From Sedimenticola sp. (lineage in GTDB: Bacteria > Pseudomonadota > Gammaproteobacteria > Chromatiales > Chromatiaceae), in NCBI GenBank assembly GCA_011051655.1, contig DRKS01000050.1, forward strand, positions 1-38,195: a stretch of 38,195 bases of DNA, read 5' to 3'. Below, piece after piece: positions 33,664 to 38,195 of this stretch. The notes under the pieces are model-generated. The model did no database searches. It had not been told where the DNA came from and saw only the letters and a program-made list of their open reading frames with translations. A program made the translations under genes and the position numbers. Each line of letters starts with the position of its first letter. Position 1 is the stretch's first letter.

Positions 33664-34401
33664 CTAATCTCTCAAACACATCAACCGCTTCATCTCGGCA
33701 ACGGCGTCCGCCAGGCCGGAGAAGACGGCGCGGGCGATAATGGCATGGCCGATATTCAGCTCGCTGATGCCGCCGATGGCGGCGATGGCCCGTACATTGT
33801 GATAGTGCAGGCCGTGCCCCGCGTTCACCCGCAGTCCCAGGTCGAGCCCGTGGGAAACCGCCTTGCGCACCTTTTCCAACTCCGCCCGGGCGCATTCTTT
33901 CGTTTTGGCATCCGCATAATGGCCGGTGTGGATCTCCACCACGGGCGCCCCCACCGATAGCGCCGCCTCCAACTGGCGGGGGTCGGCGTCGATGAACAGG
34001 GAGACCCGGATGCCGGCCTCGGCCAGGGCCGCGCAGTAGTCTTTCAGATAGGGGATATTGCCGGCCACATCCAGGCCGCCTTCCGTGGTCAGCTCCTCGC
34101 GCCGCTCCGGCACCAGGCAGCAATCGGCGGGGACTATGCGCCGCGCAATGGCCTGCATCTCGCCGGTGGCCGCCATTTCCAGGTTCATGCGTGTCTGTAA
34201 CAGCCCCGCCAGCATCTCCAGGTCCCGGTCCTGGATATGGCGCCGGTCTTCCCGCAGATGCAGGGTGATGGCGTCCGCCCCCGCCTGTTCCGCAACCAGG
34301 GCCGCCTGAACGGGCTCCGGGTAAAGGGTGCCGCGGGCCTGGCGCAAGGTGGCCACGTGATCGATGTTGACACCGAGGAGGATTTCTTTGTTGTTGCTCA
34401 T
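33664..34401 (-). CDS. pdxJ: Pyridoxine 5'-phosphate synthase
   Basis: A 245-residue TIM-barrel enzyme that condenses 1-deoxyxylulose-5-phosphate with 3-amino-2-oxopropyl phosphate, the ring-closing step of the DXP-dependent PLP route; SerC in this window serves the same route. Signature segments are [14 protein letters not shown] (10-23), HLREDRRHI (48-56), NLEMAA (73-78), [16 protein letters not shown] (97-112), GHGLHYHN (195-202) and ELNIGHAII (214-222). The length is normal. It follows recO across a 42-nt gap that contains a dispersed repeat; recO-pdxJ is a widely conserved pair. Confidence 0.97.
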   Translation of the reverse strand: MSNNKEILLGVNIDHVATLRQARGTLYPEPVQAALVAEQAGADAITLHLREDRRHIQDRDLEMLAGLLQTRMNLEMAATGEMQAIARRIVPADCCLVPERREELTTEGGLDVAGNIPYLKDYCAALAEAGIRVSLFIDADPRQLEAALSVGAPVVEIHTGHYADAKTKECARAELEKVRKAVSHGLDLGLRVNAGHGLHYHNVRAIAAIGGISELNIGHAIIARAVFSGLADAVAEMKRLMCLRD

Positions 34402-34418
34402 TTTCCGTTCCCGCCGAA

Positions 34419-34449
34419 GTCGTAAACCGTAAACTGAAAACCGTCAACC
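34419..34449. repeat. Dispersed repeat of the GGTTGACGGTTTTC type between recO and pdxJ
   Basis: On the minus strand the sequence runs GGTTGACGGTTTTCAGTTTA then CGGTTTACG, sharing GGTTTACG and GGTTGACG blocks with the inverted repeat at 24705-24780. It overlaps the recO stop codon (34444-34446), so the last codons of recO come from, or next to, the repeat. Only one orientation is present. Confidence 0.55.
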
Positions 34450-35157
34450 ACAAGCCGATCCGAACAGCTCCCGGCTTTTCAGCGGGCGGTCGCCCAGATA
34501 ATGGGCCAGCACCCGGCGCATGAGCCTGCGCGCCTCTTTGCGCTCTTCCCCGTCAAGCCGCCGGTCCTGCGCCAATGCCAGCAGGGTGCTGCCTTTGACG
34601 GTATCGGCCGACGCGGCCCGCACCGGCAGCGGGCCACGCTCCAGCTCGTAATGATAACGCCTGTCCGGGTCGATGTGGGCGCCGCTTTCCGCATCCCGCT
34701 CCAGCAGCAGCCCGTAGCCCAGCTCGGTCAGGAGCAGCCGCTCGAACCGGCGCAATATGCGCTCGATTTCATTGTCAGCGGCAAGTCCGGCAAGGGTTTC
34801 CCGGTAGAGCCCGAACAATGCCTCATGCGGGTCATGCCGTTCCAGCAGGCGCATGAGCACTTCATTGACGTAGAAGCCGCAATAGAGCGCGCGCCCTTCG
34901 AGATCGATGGCCGCCCCATTGATTTCGAACGAGGTGAGGGTCTTGACTTCCCCCCTCCCGCTCCAGCCGATCAACAGGGGAACGAAGGGTTGCAGCAGTC
35001 CGGCGCCACCCGGGGAACGCGCCCGCACTCCCCTGGCGATGACCGGGAAGCGGCCGTTGGCGGCGGTAAGGCATTCCAGCAGCAGGCTGGTGTTGGAGTA
35101 GGCCCTGCGATGCAGCACGAAGGCTGGATGCGGTCCAGGATGATCAGGGGCGGCCAT
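34444..35157 (-). CDS. recO: DNA repair protein RecO
   Basis: A 237-residue RecO-family protein: an N-terminal OB fold (about 10-85; FVLHRRAYSNTSLLLECLT then VIARGVR) and a helical C-terminal domain (LYCGFYVNEVLMRLLERHDPHEALFGLYRETL). RecO loads RecA at single-strand gaps with RecR. No zinc-binding Cys cluster is present, as in E. coli RecO. The terminal residues GSACG lie at a dispersed repeat and may be a late addition to the protein end. The start (35157) is six nucleotides after the stop of the small membrane-protein gene and has no clear ribosome-binding site, so coupling to that gene is likely. Confidence 0.93.
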   Translation of the reverse strand: MAAPDHPGPHPAFVLHRRAYSNTSLLLECLTAANGRFPVIARGVRARSPGGAGLLQPFVPLLIGWSGRGEVKTLTSFEINGAAIDLEGRALYCGFYVNEVLMRLLERHDPHEALFGLYRETLAGLAADNEIERILRRFERLLLTELGYGLLLERDAESGAHIDPDRRYHYELERGPLPVRAASADTVKGSTLLALAQDRRLDGEERKEARRLMRRVLAHYLGDRPLKSRELFGSACG

Positions 35158-35163
35158 GTAATC

Positions 35164-35481
35164 TTAAAGATACAGGTAATAAATCAACACGGCGTTGCAG
35201 AGCAACTGAATCGCCAGCAATGCGGCGAAGCGTCCAGCCCCCTTCTTTTCCCTTACCAGATTGAGCAGGACCAACAATATGATGATGGCAAAGCCGTAGA
35301 CGGCGAACATCGTCAGCTGTTCGGGCGTCGCCTTCGACCGGGAAAAACCGGCTGCGACCTCATCGAAATATCCAGCCAACGCAACATCCGGCAAAAAAAC
35401 CAGCAGCCCCACTACCAGAAAGACCTGGCGCGGTGCCGGCAGGCAGGCCAAAAAATATCCAATATATTGCTTCACAGCCAT
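35164..35481 (-). CDS. Small hydrophobic membrane protein, unknown function
   Basis: A 105-residue protein I do not recognise. It has three hydrophobic stretches: about 19-37 (could be a signal peptide, with ALAG near 34-37), 57-76 and 84-104, with a charged loop REKKGAGR (77-84) between the last two that should face the cytoplasm. A more polar segment 38-56 would be periplasmic. It lies six nucleotides upstream of recO on the same strand, in the place where era is found in most gammaproteobacteria. No ribosome-binding site is clear. The gene is believable from its hydrophobic pattern and tight spacing, but no function is offered. Confidence 0.65.
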   Translation of the reverse strand: MAVKQYIGYFLACLPAPRQVFLVVGLLVFLPDVALAGYFDEVAAGFSRSKATPEQLTMFAVYGFAIIILLVLLNLVREKKGAGRFAALLAIQLLCNAVLIYYLYL

Positions 35482-35545
35482 ATTAACGGAGTAACACCGA
35501 TATTCCTTTAGGGCCTGCGCTGGGAAGCAACATCAGCCGGACCGG

Positions 35546-38195
35546 CTACTCATAGGCCCCCATGGAGTTGCTGCTGCCACGGGGTCTGGCATGGCCATCA
35601 TAATCGTCCGCGGGCGTCAGCGGATCCAGCGTATCCCCGCCCTGCAGGACCAGATCGAGTATGGCGTCCGGGGTCACGGGATACCCCTGAAGATGGTAAT
35701 CGCCCGCCCTGGTCGGCGCAGCGGAAGCGGCCGCCGGCGATATGAACTTTGGATCATTCAGCTCGTTGCCGGTACCGGCATAGCCGCCTTCCACCACGGA
35801 GTAAGTGACGTCGTATCCCGGCGCCAGCTGATCTTCCGGGCTCCATGACTCGTCCACATTGCCCCAGAAAACACTGTATTTCGCCGTGACCGAACCCGGG
35901 CCCCGGATGGCACCGCCCTTCTGCCCCCGGTTGCCCGCGAAGGTGCTGTTGATGATGGTCGCGGCGCATCCGGAAAGCACATACAGGCCCGCCCCCTCGT
36001 TGGATTGGCCCGCTTTGCCATTGCCGGTCACCAGGGTGTTGATCAGGGTCAGGGTACCGACGCGACAGTAGATACCCGTACCCTCGTCACCGTTGTTGCC
36101 CCTGATCCAGCTGCGCCTGAAGACCGGGTTGCCGGAGAAGATATAGACGCCCGCGCCAGGCCTGTAGCTGTAGGTGAAGTTGTCTTCGATGATGGACTGC
36201 TCGATGGTCGGCGAGGCATCGAAGATATAGATTCCACGGGAGTTGTTGCCGCCGCTGCTCCTGGCGTTATCGAACGTCAGACCCCGTATGATGGAGGTGT
36301 TCTTGCCGCGAATGTCCATGACCGGACTGTCCACACCCGTGCCGGTGACGGTGACGGTGCCGGCGCCGTCGCGCGACTTGAGGGTGATGTTGACGTAGTC
36401 AGAGCCGCCGGGGCCGTCGGTGCCCAGGGTCAGATTCTCGGGATAGGTGCCTGGCAATACGACAACCATGTCGCCACTGCTGGCCGCATCTATCGCCGCC
36501 TGAATGGTGCTGTGATAGGGCCCGATGCCGGAGCAGTCGCTCTGGCAGACCACCTCGTCACCCAGCGGCACCAGGATGCTGGAGACGGTCTGCTGCTGGA
36601 AGCCGGCGATGATGCCGTCGGGGTCGTCGTAGGTCAGGCGCACATCATAGGTCTTACCCGCCTCCAGACCGGTGATGGTCGCAGTGAAGGGTGAGGCTAC
36701 ATGCGGATGAGGATCGGGCGCCCAAGTGCTCCAGGTGCTGGAGCCGGTTTCCTTATACTCAACCCTGTAGCTGTTGTTGCCGTTCAGATCGTTGATGTAC
36801 GGCATGGAGACGTCGATGGTTGCGCCGCCGCCATGGGAGGCCGAAGCCATCAACACGGTGGTGCCATTATTGACCAGGGTGATGTTGCTCACCGTCTGGG
36901 TGGGGGGCTGCCCCCCCATGAAGCCGTCGGCATCGTGGTAGGTCATGCGCACGTCATAGGACCCGCCGGGACTGAGTCCGGTAATGACCGTGGTGAAGGG
37001 CGACGCCGCATGGGGCTGGGGATCCGGCGCCCAGGTGCTCCAGCTTTCTGAGCTGCTCAGCTTGTACTCGATGCTGTAGTCGTTGTCGAGATCGGCGTCA
37101 TTGGCGTAGGGCATGGAGACCCTGAGGGAGTTGACGCTCCTGGCCAGGGCCGCCGCTACGCCGGGGGTGGTCGCCTTATGAGGCAGCCTGATGTCCGACA
37201 GCACCACCGGGTTGGCGCCGACCACCAGGTCATCGTTGTAGGTCATCTGAACCCGGTAGGTCTCCCCCGGGATCAGACCGGTGATGGTCGTGGTATAGGG
37301 GGAAGCCGAGTGGGGGGCGTCGACCACATGATCCGTCCAGCTTGCGCAGGCGCTCTGCAGGCAGTAGCGGACGCTGTAGCTGTTGTTGGCGTTGTCGTCC
37401 CCGCTGTAGCCCATGCTGATGTCGATGGCGTCGTCCCGGCCCGGCGCGGGCACGGCGGTGGCCGCGGTAACGGTGGTCGGATTGCCGCTGACCAGCAGAT
37501 ACCTCGAGTACCGGTCCTTCGCGAAGTTGACCTCCGCCGGCGCACCGGTGGCGTCATCCTCGCCGTCGGTGAAGTAGAAGCGGAAACGCAAACGCCCGTC
37601 CCCCGCGCTGTGCAGGCTGATGGGACCGGAGCTGTAGATCTCGCCACCGCGGTAGTCCTCACCCGTCCCCTCCCGGGTCATTTCGTGCTTCTCCGAGTCG
37701 CTGTAGAGATAATCGTCATTGGCATCGATCCAGACCTGCTTCACCACCGGGGCCATGCCGTCGGCGTCGGCGTATTTGACCCGGAACAGGAAGGCGCCGC
37801 CGTCCACGTTATCGTTGGGGTGGACGCCGTCGTTCTCAAAGTTGGCGTCTCCCGGCCAATCCAGCACGGGGGCCGCGTTGTCCACCCGCAGTTGTCTTAC
37901 CGCAACCGGCTCGCCGGTCGCCGGGCCGGCCCCGGCGGCCACGGCGAAGAAACGGTAATTGAGCCGGCCGTCGCCGACATGGTAGAGGGTCTCGGTATAG
38001 GTATAACGCTCGCCGTTGCTGAAATCACCGTCGTCGAAGGTGCCGGTGGAGCCGGTCAGCCTGGTCATGGCGTGCTTTTCGGACTCCTCGAAGGCGCCGT
38101 TGTCGTTGGCGTCGACCCAGACCTCCATGGCTGTGGGGGGAGCGCCGCTGGCATCGGTATAGTCGATGCGGAACTCAAAGCTGGCGCCCCCGTTC
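35546..38195 (-). CDS. Large modular surface-type protein with parallel beta-helix (N-terminus beyond window)
   Basis: The last 882 residues of a protein whose frame runs open off the right edge; Met at 38128 is internal, since the same module continues upstream of it. Numbering from that Met: two Asp-rich modules (from before 1 to about 83, and 113-200) share VWVDANDNGAF/VWIDANDDYLY and SEKHxMTR, possibly calcium-binding; three FnIII-like modules (about 218-315, 320-418, 424-521) share SPFTxxITGLxxGxxYDVRxTYxD; residues 528-780 form a right-handed parallel beta-helix with repeated xGIYI/xGVYIF rungs; the end DYDGHARPRGSSNSMGAYE resembles the close of choice-of-anchor proteins. Probably exported and surface-bound or secreted; enzyme activity is not evident. 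Confidence 0.8.
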   Translation of the reverse strand, partial: NGGASFEFRIDYTDASGAPPTAMEVWVDANDNGAFEESEKHAMTRLTGSTGTFDDGDFSNGERYTYTETLYHVGDGRLNYRFFAVAAGAGPATGEPVAVRQLRVDNAAPVLDWPGDANFENDGVHPNDNVDGGAFLFRVKYADADGMAPVVKQVWIDANDDYLYSDSEKHEMTREGTGEDYRGGEIYSSGPISLHSAGDGRLRFRFYFTDGEDDATGAPAEVNFAKDRYSRYLLVSGNPTTVTAATAVPAPGRDDAIDISMGYSGDDNANNSYSVRYCLQSACASWTDHVVDAPHSASPYTTTITGLIPGETYRVQMTYNDDLVVGANPVVLSDIRLPHKATTPGVAAALARSVNSLRVSMPYANDADLDNDYSIEYKLSSSESWSTWAPDPQPHAASPFTTVITGLSPGGSYDVRMTYHDADGFMGGQPPTQTVSNITLVNNGTTVLMASASHGGGATIDVSMPYINDLNGNNSYRVEYKETGSSTWSTWAPDPHPHVASPFTATITGLEAGKTYDVRLTYDDPDGIIAGFQQQTVSSILVPLGDEVVCQSDCSGIGPYHSTIQAAIDAASSGDMVVVLPGTYPENLTLGTDGPGGSDYVNITLKSRDGAGTVTVTGTGVDSPVMDIRGKNTSIIRGLTFDNARSSGGNNSRGIYIFDASPTIEQSIIEDNFTYSYRPGAGVYIFSGNPVFRRSWIRGNNGDEGTGIYCRVGTLTLINTLVTGNGKAGQSNEGAGLYVLSGCAATIINSTFAGNRGQKGGAIRGPGSVTAKYSVFWGNVDESWSPEDQLAPGYDVTYSVVEGGYAGTGNELNDPKFISPAAASAAPTRAGDYHLQGYPVTPDAILDLVLQGGDTLDPLTPADDYDGHARPRGSSNSMGAYE

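Overview
The window is about 38 kb of a gammaproteobacterial chromosome, GC-rich overall with a less GC-rich stretch at about 3.6-8.8 kb. The organism makes ubiquinone (UbiG) and carries c-type cytochromes, c-di-GMP signalling genes and a full fatty acid beta-oxidation set. The order gyrA-serC-pheA-hisC-tyrA-aroA-cmk-rpsA-ihfB, with mtnA and an MTA deaminase gene on the other side of gyrA, matches the mixed-function supraoperon of Pseudomonas and its relatives. tyrA and aroA are not fused here, and serA has been added. A non-pseudomonad, possibly Chromatiales-like, gammaproteobacterium is my inference. No phage, CRISPR array or transposase gene is visible.

Layout. 0-3.6 kb (minus strand): ubiG, a MupP/Gph-type phosphatase and a squalene/phytoene-synthase-fold protein that lacks the aspartate motifs, all with overlapping reading frames, followed by a separate GAF-GGDEF diguanylate cyclase. 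3.6-7.7 kb: a diheme cytochrome c (minus), a Rossmann-GAF-GGDEF fusion (plus), a small tetraheme cytochrome c (minus), a four-tRNA cluster (Pro, Arg, His, Lys) behind a near-consensus promoter, and a PilZ c-di-GMP receptor. 7.7-16.8 kb (plus): a class V aminotransferase-fold enzyme, then fadE, a thiolase, a fadJ-like gene and an acyl-CoA synthetase, which together cover activation and all steps of beta-oxidation. 16.8-18.5 kb: a stand-alone cyclic-nucleotide-binding protein (minus) and queG (plus).

18.4-30.9 kb (minus): the supraoperon gyrA, serC, serA, pheA, hisC, tyrA, aroA, cmk, rpsA, ihfB, closed by a perfect bidirectional terminator. It joins serine/PLP and aromatic amino acid synthesis to replication, nucleotide metabolism and translation. 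30.9-33.6 kb: mtnA and a TTG-started MTA/SAH deaminase gene diverge from a spacer that contains a MITE-like element. 33.6-35.5 kb (minus): pdxJ, recO and a small membrane protein that occupies the place usually held by era. 35.5 kb to the end (minus): the C-terminal 882 residues of a large modular surface-type protein with duplicated Asp-rich modules, three FnIII-like modules and a parallel beta-helix.

Most promising leads are the dinucleotide-binding-domain diguanylate cyclase with its overlapping upstream mini-ORF, lying among cytochrome and PilZ genes, and the apparent synthase-fold pseudoenzyme translationally coupled to ubiG. Further leads are a class II-type EPSP synthase, a palindrome in front of the fad operon, and several dispersed inverted repeats.
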